Shown in pieces: positions 56,367 to 64,000 of a stretch of 64,000 nt of DNA. The notes beneath the pieces are model-generated. The model saw only the letters and a program-made list of their open reading frames with translations, was not told the DNA's origin and did no database searches. The stretch comes from an uncultured Christensenellaceae bacterium (lineage in GTDB: Bacteria; Bacillota; Clostridia; Christensenellales; Borkfalkiaceae), in NCBI GenBank assembly GCA_910587005.1, contig CAJULB010000003.1:252589-316588 (forward strand). The letters run 5' to 3'. Every line of letters begins with the position of its first letter. The stretch's first letter is position 1. A program made the position numbers and the translations under genes.

Positions 56367-57363
56367 TTTCAAACTTTCCTCCAAAATGCACTTATTTATA
56401 ATAATTTCGTGTATAATTATCGCAATCGGCGCGGCTGTCGGCACGATTTGTCAGTTTGTTGCAAACGGATATTTCAACTACGGTGCAGACTGGGAAAGTT
56501 ATAAAAGCGTAACCGTTTCCTATTCGTGCGTTGACTATTCCGACGAAAAGGAAGTAAAGGAAATTTGCGATAAAGCTTTTAACGAAGCGGGCGTAAGCTA
56601 TTATTATTCCAATTTGTTTGGCGAAAAGCGCGGCGAGGTCGTCGGCGGTGAATATACTTTCAAGTTCAACTATTCGGTAAGCGAAGATAAACTTAAAATT
56701 GCAGTTAACGCAATTGACGAGGTTATTGCAAATAAGAGTAACTTTGCCCAAAGTAAGGCTGCCGTACACACTGTTGACGGACTGCTTGGCAGTGGAAAGG
56801 CACTTTGGCGCGGAGCCGTTGCGCTTGCGACAGTTATTGTTTTCCACTTTATTTACTTTGTTATCCGCTACAAGCTTACCGCGGCGCTCGGCGCGTTGCT
56901 TGCGGATGTTCATAATCTTGCAATTTTCGTTTCGCTTATGACGCTTACAAGGGTGCCTGTCGGCTCGTCCGTTATTGCTTTCGGTGTGTTGACGGTGCTT
57001 CTCACGGCAATAGGAACGTGCTTCCTGTTTGACAGAGTACGCAAAAACTCAAAAGACGAAACTTGCGCAAAGCTTTCTTCGTTCGAGCTTGTGGAAAAGA
57101 GCGCAAGCGAATGTTTTAAAGTAAATCTGTTTTTGCCCGTAAGTCTTGCGGCTGTTGCGGCGGTGCTGTTTGTGCTTGCTTCGATAAGCGCAATGTCCGC
57201 GCTTGCAGTGCTTGCGCCTACGCTCGGCGCGGTTGTATGCTTTGTTTCGTGCGGTTACGGTTTGCTGTTGTTTACGCCTTCCGTGTATTCGCGGTTTAAG
57301 CAAATCGGCGATAACTTCAAGAAAAATCACATACGTTCGCTGAAAGAAAAATCAAGCAAATAA
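56353..57363 (+). CDS. secF: Protein translocase subunit SecF (divergent)
   Basis: A 336-residue SecF-like protein: membrane segment near 14-36, an extracytoplasmic region of about 120 residues, then five segments ('GAVALATVIVFHFIYFVIRY' onward). The middle piece 'ALLADVHNLAIFVSLMTLTRVPVGSSVIAFGVLTVLLTAIGTC' follows the SecF plan (A..HD....), and 'FDRVRKNSKDE' matches the VVFDRIRE motif. The GIDFxGG motif is degraded to 'NYGADWESY'. The gene overlaps secD by 14 bases; an ATG one codon later is an alternative start. It acts with SecD in the Sec holotranslocon. Confidence 0.82.
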   Translation: MMKTDFKLSSKMHLFIIISCIIIAIGAAVGTICQFVANGYFNYGADWESYKSVTVSYSCVDYSDEKEVKEICDKAFNEAGVSYYYSNLFGEKRGEVVGGEYTFKFNYSVSEDKLKIAVNAIDEVIANKSNFAQSKAAVHTVDGLLGSGKALWRGAVALATVIVFHFIYFVIRYKLTAALGALLADVHNLAIFVSLMTLTRVPVGSSVIAFGVLTVLLTAIGTCFLFDRVRKNSKDETCAKLSSFELVEKSASECFKVNLFLPVSLAAVAAVLFVLASISAMSALAVLAPTLGAVVCFVSCGYGLLLFTPSVYSRFKQIGDNFKKNHIRSLKEKSSK

Positions 57364-57375
57364 TTTAAAAGATTT

Positions 57376-57398
57376 AAGGCGGGGCAACCCGCCTTTTT
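57376..57398 (+). terminator. Terminator between secF and recJ
   Basis: 'aaggcggg' / 'cccgcctt' with loop GCAA and T5. It ends 8 bases before the recJ ATG. Confidence 0.8.
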
Positions 57399-57405
57399 GT
57401 TAATT

Positions 57406-59733
57406 ATGAAAAAAATCGTATTCGAAACGGAGTTTTCGGAAGAACAACTTAATATAATACGCGGTCTGGCTTCCGAATGCAACTTGTGCGCGGATACGGT
57501 TAAAATTCTTTACGGCAGAGGCTATCGGGACAAACAGAGCATAATTGATTTTATTCATCCGTCAAATAATCATTTTATTTCGCCCTTTAAAATGAGCGGT
57601 ATGAAAGAAGCGGTTGAACTTATCACGCGCGCCCGCAACGAAGACTGGGCGGTCGTCGTTTACGGCGATTACGATGCGGACGGTATTTGCGCTTCAACTA
57701 TACTCGGCAACGCTTTAAAGGACTTCGGTATACAGCCTTACGTTATAGTTCCCGAGCGCAGAGACGGTTACGGACTTTCCGCAGGGCTTATCGACAGTAT
57801 TTTCGACGAAATATTCCCCCAGCTTTTTATAACGGTTGACTGCGGAATTTCCTGCGCGGAGGAAGTGGAATATATCAAGGAAATGGGCGCGGAGGTAATT
57901 GTTACCGACCACCACGAGCTGCCCAAAACAATTCCGGACTGCATTTGCATTAACCCAAAATTCGAGGACGATTATATTTACGATAATTTGTGCGGCGCGG
58001 GTGTAGCGTTTAAGCTCGGCTGTGCGCTGAACGGCGAAAGCGCGTACAAATACCTTGATTTTGCCGCAATAGCAACAGTTGCGGACAGTGTTCCGCTTAC
58101 GGGCGAAAACCGCGATATTGTTGCCGAGGGCTTAAAATTAATAAATAAAAAGCCCGCTAAGGGCTATGCCCAGTTTTTGGGCAAGACGGAAACGGCGGCA
58201 ACCTCGCATACGCTTGCGTTTTCCATTGCTCCCAAAATTAACGCCGCTGGCAGAATGGGCGATGCAAAGGCTGCGCTGACGCTGTTCAGCGAAACGGACG
58301 AAAACAAAATTTTCGACCTTGCCGCAAAGCTCGCCGAATATAACATTGAAAGACAAAAATGCTGCGACGAACTGTATTTAAGTGCAAAGGAAATGCTTAA
58401 AGCCCGCGGTGAAATCGGCAACGTCATTATGCTTTGCAACGAAAGCTGGAATTCGGGCTTTGTCGGTATTGTGGCGGCAAGACTTGCGGACGAATATTCC
58501 CGCCCTGCAATACTTTTCGTAAAAAACGGAGATATGCTTAAAGGCTCGGCGCGTTCGGTTGAAAGCGTAAATATTTTCGAAGCGTTGCGCGCCAGCAATC
58601 AATATATTGCGGAGTTCGGCGGTCATTCGCAGGCGGCGGGCGTTAACGTAACCGTTGAAAATTTCGGGAAGTTATTTCACGCGGTTGACGAATATATCGG
58701 CGCCAATTATTCCAAAGAAGATTTTGAACCGTCCGTAATGATAAACGGCGTACTTGACAAAGAGTATTCGCTTCGGTTTGCAAGGGAGCTTGAATTGTTG
58801 GAGCCGTACGGAGTGGGGAACAGGCGCCCGCTGTTTGAAATCGACGTTACAGCCTCGCCCGTGCGTGCGGTAAAGGCAGGCTCAACGCATATATCGGTTA
58901 AAAACGATAAAATCGAGCTGATGTTTTTCGGCGGAAGCAAATTTGCGCCCGTTTTGGAAAGCTCGGCTCCCAAAAAAATTATTTTCGAATACAATATATC
59001 CTATTTTCGCGGCAGAGAGTACGTTAAGGGCTTTATCCGCGACGTTATTTACGGCGGAGATATAGGCAGGTTTGTTGAAAGCGATATAGCGTTCGGCGGA
59101 CTGGATATGCTTGACCGCCCGGTCGTTGATTGCAGTAAAAATACGGTTTCGGACGATTATATAGATAAAACAATGGCGGAGTGCGGAAGCTTTGGTACGG
59201 TTTTTATCTGTCAGCAGTATTCTACGCTTAAAAAATATCGTAATTCCGCAAAAGTTAATGCAGAATTGTTTGTTTTAACTGCTAAAAACGGGGCTTCCTG
59301 CATATTGATTGCACCGCGCGCGGATGTTGATTTAAGCGGTTATAAAAAGATTATAATTTTAGACAACAAGTATATCAGACTGCCGACCCTTGGCGGAAGA
59401 ACGGTTGAAGTAAGCGAAACGGCTGGTATTCCCGATTATATCAAAAATATTTCCTGCCGCCGCGAGGATTTGTTGAAGGTTTTTGCCGCGGTTTCCGCAA
59501 ATGAGGAAAATATTGAAGGAACAACGGCGCAAGAGGTTGCAAAAAAATGCAAACTCGGTTTTTCGGAGGTTCAGATTTATTTTGCGCTGAAAGTTTTTGA
59601 ACAGCTGTCTTTGATAGATTTTTCCGATGGCAGACTGAAAGTTATTCGCGGCGTTAAAAGCGATTTGAAAAATTCCGAGCTTTACAACACAATATTAAAA
59701 ATTCAGACGGAGCAGGCGAATGGACGTTCTTGA
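57406..59733 (+). CDS. recJ: Single-stranded-DNA-specific exonuclease RecJ
   Basis: A 775-residue DHH/DHHA1 exonuclease. Motifs are 'DYDADG' at 88-93, 'TVDCGIS', 'VTDHHELP' near 159, and the DHHA1 'EFGGHSQAAGVNV' loop; an OB-fold and a long C-terminal region follow. It degrades 5' single strands in recombination and repair. The start at 57406 lies directly after a terminator and has no ribosome binding site, so initiation is unusual. It overlaps relA by 14 bases. The apt gene that usually lies between recJ and relA in Clostridia is absent. Confidence 0.95.
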   Translation: MKKIVFETEFSEEQLNIIRGLASECNLCADTVKILYGRGYRDKQSIIDFIHPSNNHFISPFKMSGMKEAVELITRARNEDWAVVVYGDYDADGICASTILGNALKDFGIQPYVIVPERRDGYGLSAGLIDSIFDEIFPQLFITVDCGISCAEEVEYIKEMGAEVIVTDHHELPKTIPDCICINPKFEDDYIYDNLCGAGVAFKLGCALNGESAYKYLDFAAIATVADSVPLTGENRDIVAEGLKLINKKPAKGYAQFLGKTETAATSHTLAFSIAPKINAAGRMGDAKAALTLFSETDENKIFDLAAKLAEYNIERQKCCDELYLSAKEMLKARGEIGNVIMLCNESWNSGFVGIVAARLADEYSRPAILFVKNGDMLKGSARSVESVNIFEALRASNQYIAEFGGHSQAAGVNVTVENFGKLFHAVDEYIGANYSKEDFEPSVMINGVLDKEYSLRFARELELLEPYGVGNRRPLFEIDVTASPVRAVKAGSTHISVKNDKIELMFFGGSKFAPVLESSAPKKIIFEYNISYFRGREYVKGFIRDVIYGGDIGRFVESDIAFGGLDMLDRPVVDCSKNTVSDDYIDKTMAECGSFGTVFICQQYSTLKKYRNSAKVNAELFVLTAKNGASCILIAPRADVDLSGYKKIIILDNKYIRLPTLGGRTVEVSETAGIPDYIKNISCRREDLLKVFAAVSANEENIEGTTAQEVAKKCKLGFSEVQIYFALKVFEQLSLIDFSDGRLKVIRGVKSDLKNSELYNTILKIQTEQANGRS

Positions 59734-61849
59734 AAAAATTGAAAAGAATTATTCCGCAGAAGACGGCGAATTGCTGCTTTCGGCTTATAAGTACGCCAAG
59801 GAAATGCACAGCGGTCAAAAGCGCGCTTCGGGCGAGCCGTATTTTTCACACCCGTGCGCCGTTGCGGAAATTCTTATAGACCTCGGGCTGGATACGCCGA
59901 CTGTTGCGGCGGCTTTTTTGCATGACGTTGTCGAGGATACCCCCGCAACCGACGAGGATATTCAGCGCAGATTCGGCAAGGAAATTATGACGCTTGTAGA
60001 CGGCGTTACAAAGCTTGACAAAATTCATTTTCAGACGCATGAGGAAGAAGACGCGGAAAATTTCAGAAAAATTTTCGTTGCAATGGCTAACGACGTTCGC
60101 GTTATTATAATTAAACTTGCCGACAGACTGCATAATATGCGCTCTTTGAACTTTCTTTCCAACGAGCGCCAGCAGAGAATTGCGCGCGAAACGCTTGAAA
60201 TTTATACTCCGCTTGCGGGCAGGCTCGGTATTTCGCAGATTAAATGCGAGCTTGAAGATTTGTGCCTTAAATATATCGACCCAGAAGCTTACGAATTTCT
60301 TGTAACCAATATCCATCAGGAGCTGGAAGAAAGGAAAAGCTTTGTCGATTTCGTCGTCGAGCAGATAAAGGAAATTTTAAAAGAGGGCAATATCGAGGGC
60401 GAGGTAATAGGCAGACCGAAGCATTTTTATTCGATTTACCGAAAAATGAAAAATCAAGGCAAAACGCTTGACCAGATTTACGACTTGACAGCCGTGCGCG
60501 TAATTGTCAACGGCATAGACGAGTGTTATGAAATTCTGGGCAAAATTCACAAGCAGTGGAAGCCCGTCCCCGGCAGAATTAAGGACTATATCGCAACGCC
60601 CAAGCGCAATATGTACCAGTCGTTGCATACCACGGTCGTAACGAATTTCGGACAGTTTTTCGAAATTCAGATAAGAACCGTTGAAATGCATAAAATGGCT
60701 GAGTACGGTATCGCCGCGCACTGGAAGTACAAGGAAAAAAAGACTACCGAAAACAATTTCGACGCGCGCCTTTCGTGGATACGCGACGTTATGGACTGGC
60801 AAGGGAGCCTGAACGAGTCAAAGGAGTTTGTTGACAGCCTTAAAAACGATTTATACGATAACGAGTTGCTTGTATTTACCCCTCACGGAAAGGTAATTTC
60901 TTTGCCTTTGGAGGCAACGCCGGTAGACTTCGCTTATGCAATTCACTCCGAAGTCGGCAACAAATGCGTGGGAGCAAAGGTAAACGGAAAGATAGTTGCG
61001 CTTAATTCCACGCTGTCAACCGGCGACGTTGTTGAAATTTTAACGCAGTCAAACAGCCGCGGTCCCTCGTGGGACTGGCTCAAATTCGTCAAATCAGGCT
61101 CTGCACGCGCTAAAATACGTCTTTTCTTCAAGCGTGAAATGAAGGAAGAAAACGTTAAGACGGGCAAAGCTATGCTTGAAGCCGAGGCGCGTAGACGCGG
61201 TTATAATCTTTCGGATATTTTGACGGAAAGCTCGTTCAAAAAGCTTTCAAACAAGCTTGTTTTCAGTTCCGTTGACGAAATGATGGCTTCCGTCGGCTAC
61301 GGTGCGGTTGGCGTTAACCAGATAATTTTCAAGCTTATCGACTATTACAAGAAAGAAATTCCAAAGCCCGTAGAGGTGGTGGATTCGGGTAAGCTGAAAA
61401 ATACCCCCGCCGGCAGCGTCACAATTAAGGGTATGGGCGGACTTCTTGTTCGGTTTGCGCACTGCTGCAACCCCGTCCCCGGCGACGATATAATAGGCTT
61501 TGTTTCCCGCGGGAGGGGAGTTATTGTTCACAGAACCGATTGTCCCAACCTTGCCGATGTTGATAAAAACCGTTTGCAGTCCGCGCAGTGGACGGGGTTG
61601 GTTGAAACCGAGTTCATTGCGGGGGTCAAGGTAATAGGCGACAACTGCGAAGGGCTTGCCGCAGAGGTTTTTGCGGAAATTTCGCTTATGCACCTGTCGC
61701 TTACGCAGGTTAACGGCAGAGTTAACAAGGACAAAAACGCGGAAATCGATTTAAGAATTAAGCTTAATAAGCGTTCTGATATCGATTTGCTTATCAACAG
61801 ACTTAAACGCAACAAGCATATTATAGACGTTTTCAGAACGACGAATTAA
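59720..61849 (+). CDS. relA: (p)ppGpp synthetase/hydrolase RelA/SpoT (Rsh)
   Basis: A 709-residue long RSH protein. The hydrolase domain has 'HDVVEDT' (H68, D69) near the start and 'LADRLHNMRSL'. The synthetase domain begins near 'YSIYRKMKNQGKTLDQIYDLTAVRVIV' (about 236) with 'RIKDYIATPKRNMYQSLHT'. A TGS domain ('ELLVFTPHGKVISLP') and a C-terminal zinc-finger and ACT region ('RFAHCCNPVPGDDIIGFVSRGRGVIVHRTDCPN') follow. It makes and breaks the stringent alarmone. It starts inside the end of recJ. Confidence 0.97.
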   Translation: MDVLEKIEKNYSAEDGELLLSAYKYAKEMHSGQKRASGEPYFSHPCAVAEILIDLGLDTPTVAAAFLHDVVEDTPATDEDIQRRFGKEIMTLVDGVTKLDKIHFQTHEEEDAENFRKIFVAMANDVRVIIIKLADRLHNMRSLNFLSNERQQRIARETLEIYTPLAGRLGISQIKCELEDLCLKYIDPEAYEFLVTNIHQELEERKSFVDFVVEQIKEILKEGNIEGEVIGRPKHFYSIYRKMKNQGKTLDQIYDLTAVRVIVNGIDECYEILGKIHKQWKPVPGRIKDYIATPKRNMYQSLHTTVVTNFGQFFEIQIRTVEMHKMAEYGIAAHWKYKEKKTTENNFDARLSWIRDVMDWQGSLNESKEFVDSLKNDLYDNELLVFTPHGKVISLPLEATPVDFAYAIHSEVGNKCVGAKVNGKIVALNSTLSTGDVVEILTQSNSRGPSWDWLKFVKSGSARAKIRLFFKREMKEENVKTGKAMLEAEARRRGYNLSDILTESSFKKLSNKLVFSSVDEMMASVGYGAVGVNQIIFKLIDYYKKEIPKPVEVVDSGKLKNTPAGSVTIKGMGGLLVRFAHCCNPVPGDDIIGFVSRGRGVIVHRTDCPNLADVDKNRLQSAQWTGLVETEFIAGVKVIGDNCEGLAAEVFAEISLMHLSLTQVNGRVNKDKNAEIDLRIKLNKRSDIDLLINRLKRNKHIIDVFRTTN

Positions 61850-61853
61850 AATT

Positions 61854-62456
61854 ATGAAGGTTATAAAATTTTCTTCGGACTACGGCTATTGCAACAGCTT
61901 TTTGGTTATAAACGGCGGGCAAGACGGCTTTTTGATTGATTGCGCAACCCCCGATTTAACGGATAAAATCTATAAGCTGGGCATACGCGTAAAAACCGTG
62001 CTTTTAACCCATGGACATTTTGACCATGTTACGGGTTGTCGGGCTTTTGCCGAAGATTGCGCAAGCTTTTACTGCGGAGAAAAGGAAAAACCGTTGATTT
62101 TCAGCAAGGAATATCTCGGTATTTTCGGCGGAGTTAAAGTTCCGCGCTTTGAAATTAACCGCGGGCTTGCAGACGGTGACGAGTTTAAGCTTTGCGGTTT
62201 AAATGTAAAGGTAATTTCAACCCCCGGTCATACCGCTGGGAGCGTGTGCTATTTAATCGGCGGCTGTCTTTTTACGGGTGATACGCTGTTCCGCGGCAGT
62301 ATAGGCAGAACCGATTTACCAAGCGGAAATACTGCCGAGATAATGAAAAGCCTTAAAAAGCTTGCTTCGCTTAAAGGCGATTACAAGGTATATTGCGGTC
62401 ACGGCGAGGACACTACACTTGATTTCGAGCGGTTTCATAATCCTTATTTAAGGTAA
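61854..62456 (+). CDS. Metallo-beta-lactamase fold hydrolase (glyoxalase II-like)
   Basis: A 200-residue MBL hydrolase with metal ligands in 'LTHGHFDHVTGC' (H-x-H-x-D-H), 'STPGHTAGSVCY' and a late 'YCGHGEDTT'. This compact form resembles hydroxyacylglutathione hydrolase-like proteins that sit between relA and hemZ in many Clostridia; its substrate is unknown. It starts 4 bases after relA and ends 3 bases before hemZ, so it is part of the same operon. Confidence 0.92.
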   Translation: MKVIKFSSDYGYCNSFLVINGGQDGFLIDCATPDLTDKIYKLGIRVKTVLLTHGHFDHVTGCRAFAEDCASFYCGEKEKPLIFSKEYLGIFGGVKVPRFEINRGLADGDEFKLCGLNVKVISTPGHTAGSVCYLIGGCLFTGDTLFRGSIGRTDLPSGNTAEIMKSLKKLASLKGDYKVYCGHGEDTTLDFERFHNPYLR

Positions 62457-62459
62457 TTT

Positions 62460-63824
62460 ATGCTTAATACAAACAGTGAATATCTGCGTTCGGAAATTAT
62501 GGACGTTATACGCGCTTTCGGTGCGGAGGAGGAAGACTTCACGCACTATTTTTCTTGCGCGTGCGGTAAGTTTTATAATGCAATAGAATACAACGGCGGG
62601 TTTTATGACTTTGAGGAGGAGTACGGCGAGGCGGACGAAATTGTTTTCAAACGCCTTGCAAAAAGGTCGTGCAAGCTCGCTTTTTATAAGGTGCTGTCGC
62701 AGTTTAAAGGCGGGCTTTCCTGGGGCGCGCTTACGGGCATACGCCCTACTAAAATTGCTTATATGGAAAAGTCCGCGGGGCGCGATTTTAAGGAGCTTTT
62801 TAAAAAGCTTTGCGTAATTGACCCCAACATATCATTGATTGAACGCGTTTTAACCGCGCAACAGGGCATATATGAAAAGGGCGGGCAGGATTTGTTTGTC
62901 AGCTTGCCGTTTTGTCCTACAAAATGCGAATACTGCTCGTTTATAACCGCGCCGATAGATAAAACGCGTCAATACGTAGACGAATATATAAGCTGTCTTA
63001 TAAAAGAAATACATTCCGTTAAGCCGTTTTTAAAGAATTTGCGCAGTATTTATATCGGCGGAGGCACACCGTTTGTGCTTGAACCCGAGCAATTGACCCC
63101 CATATATGCCGCAATTAGCGATATTTGCGGTACGAACTGCGAGTACACCGTCGAGGCGGGCAGACCGGACGTTTTCACCGAAGAAAAACTGAAAATTTCC
63201 AAAGATTACGGCGTTAACAGAATTTGCGTTAATCCGCAGTCCTTTAACGATAAAACGCTTGAAGCGATAGGCAGAAAGCACACCGCCGCGCAGACTTTAA
63301 AAGCTTACGAAATGGTGCAAAAGTACGGCTTCAACATAAATATAGATTTAATCGCGGGGCTTGCCGAAGAAACTCCACAAGATTTTGAATATTCGCTTAA
63401 TAAAGCAATCGCGTTAAATCCCGCTAATATAACGGTGCATACGCTGTCGTTGAAATCCGGTGCAAAGCTTAAAGAAAATACAAAGTGGCTCAACGTGGCG
63501 GGCATAAACGAAATGATTATGCTTTCCCGCGAAAAACTTACGCAAGCGGGGTACGAGCCGTATTATCTGTATCGGCAAAAATATCAGGCGGGCGGTCTTG
63601 AAAACGTCGGCTGGGCGAAAAAAGGGAAAGCATGCGTTTACAATATCGACGTTATGGAAGAAATTTCCGATAATATCGCGGTGGGCGCAAACGCAATTTC
63701 AAAGCGCTTTTACGGCGACGAGGACAGAATCGAGCGTTACGGCTCGCCCAAAGATTTACCGACTTATATCCAAAAGGTTGATAAAATAATCGCAGAAAGA
63801 AATAAGCTGTTTTCGGATATATAA
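62460..63824 (+). CDS. hemZ: Coproporphyrinogen III oxidase-like radical SAM protein (HemZ)
   Basis: A 454-residue radical-SAM protein of the HemZ/HemN-like group. An N-terminal extension of about 140 residues carries 'LTGIRPTKIAY', diagnostic of HemZ. The cluster site is C152-x3-C156-x2-C159 in 'FCPTKCEYCSF', with 'SIYIGGGTPFVLEPEQL', 'EAGRPDVFT' and 'NPQSFNDKTLEAIGRKHT'. It is named a coproporphyrinogen dehydrogenase, but many HemZ/HemN-like proteins are not shown to act in heme synthesis, and no other heme genes are nearby. It is the last gene of the relA operon here. Confidence 0.92.
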   Translation: MLNTNSEYLRSEIMDVIRAFGAEEEDFTHYFSCACGKFYNAIEYNGGFYDFEEEYGEADEIVFKRLAKRSCKLAFYKVLSQFKGGLSWGALTGIRPTKIAYMEKSAGRDFKELFKKLCVIDPNISLIERVLTAQQGIYEKGGQDLFVSLPFCPTKCEYCSFITAPIDKTRQYVDEYISCLIKEIHSVKPFLKNLRSIYIGGGTPFVLEPEQLTPIYAAISDICGTNCEYTVEAGRPDVFTEEKLKISKDYGVNRICVNPQSFNDKTLEAIGRKHTAAQTLKAYEMVQKYGFNINIDLIAGLAEETPQDFEYSLNKAIALNPANITVHTLSLKSGAKLKENTKWLNVAGINEMIMLSREKLTQAGYEPYYLYRQKYQAGGLENVGWAKKGKACVYNIDVMEEISDNIAVGANAISKRFYGDEDRIERYGSPKDLPTYIQKVDKIIAERNKLFSDI

Positions 63825-63863
63825 ATGTGCGCCGATAAATTTCATTAAACAGCTGTAAAACAT

Positions 63864-63892
63864 TTGCAATTCTGGTAATAATGTGCTAAACT
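63864..63892 (+). promoter_or_regulatory. Promoter before the last gene (probable rpsO)
   Basis: TTGCAA (63864-63869), 17-base spacer, TAAACT (63887-63892). An ~80-base leader follows with a hairpin 'ggcaac'/'gttgcc' (63913-63918 / 63942-63947) that could bind ribosomal protein S15. Confidence 0.6.
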
Positions 63893-63977
63893 GATTTATG
63901 TTACGGCTACAAGGCAACGCGAACACTCAACGCCTGACTTTGTTGCCCGCAAATATTTCCATAGGAGGATAAATTAA

Positions 63978-64000
63978 ATGGAAAAGCAGGAAATTATCGC
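63978..64000 (+). CDS. rpsO: Probable ribosomal protein S15, N-terminus only
   Basis: Only seven codons are inside the window: 'MEKQEII', which fits the usual S15 start (M-x-K/N-x-EII). 'aggagg' lies 10-15 bases upstream. The leader has its own promoter and a stem that would suit S15 autoregulation. Call is tentative because so little sequence is present. Confidence 0.45.

Overview
The window looks like a chromosomal segment of a spore-forming, Gram-positive anaerobe of the class Clostridia, probably an uncultured gut-type lineage. The evidence is the sporulation genes (spoVAD remnant, spoVAE, yunB, and spoIIAA-spoIIAB-sigF), a phenylalanine T-box, a large Firmicutes-type SRP RNA, and the gene order ruvC-ruvA-ruvB-queA-tgt-yajC-TIGR04086-SCIFF-SCIFF maturase-secD-secF-recJ-relA-MBL-hemZ, which is typical of Clostridia. 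Base composition is moderate in most of the window and clearly AT-rich from about 33.84 to 36.6 kb. No species can be named from the sequence alone.

Layout. 0-4.2 kb: the end of a serine recombinase, an EF-G-like GTPase, a spoVAD lacking its N-terminal half, spoVAE and yunB. 4.2-9.4 kb (minus strand): pheT-pheS behind a T-box, then a two-subunit Fe-S fumarase/tartrate dehydratase. 9.4-20.8 kb (plus): CPBP protease, rlmH, M14 carboxypeptidase, tadA, prs, pth, mfd, a large foldase-like lipoprotein and uppP. 20.8-26.9 kb: an XRE repressor divergent from a NatAB-type ABC transporter with twin operators, SRP RNA, an Mrp-type ATPase, a two-gene radical-SAM DNA-repair cassette and a frameshifted GNAT gene. 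27-33 kb: a two-component system and a heterodimeric ABC exporter. 33.1-33.8 kb: five tRNAs with two degenerate tRNA copies. 33.8-38.6 kb: accessory, partly AT-rich genes (membrane protein, frameshifted chloramphenicol acetyltransferase-like gene, GNATs, hydrolase, small membrane proteins). 38.7-42.6 kb: XRE regulator, truncated phosphodiesterase, spoIIA operon, aminotransferase. 42.7-47.2 kb: DUF4234 protein, ferritin, an Imm5-containing accessory island and a lipoprotein. 47.2-64 kb: an unidentified structured RNA, then the recombination / tRNA modification / protein export / stringent response block, ending in the probable start of rpsO.

How the genes work together. RuvABC, Mfd, RecJ and the radical-SAM pair serve DNA repair and recombination. 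TadA, QueA, Tgt, Pth, RlmH and PheST serve translation. YajC, SecDF, the SCIFF pair and the foldase-like lipoprotein belong to envelope and export functions, although the SCIFF role is unknown. SpoIIAA, SpoIIAB and SigmaF form the forespore switch.

The most unusual observations are: a spoVAD that has lost its front half next to a serine recombinase; a roughly 230-nt RNA closed by a perfect 16-bp helix and transcribed divergently from ruvC; two tandem tRNA-derived copies behind a CAU tRNA; an AT-rich gene bracketed by duplicated tRNA-3'-end/terminator sequence; an XRE/ABC divergon with one operator in each promoter spacer; and several promoters placed so close to start codons that leaderless mRNAs are expected.
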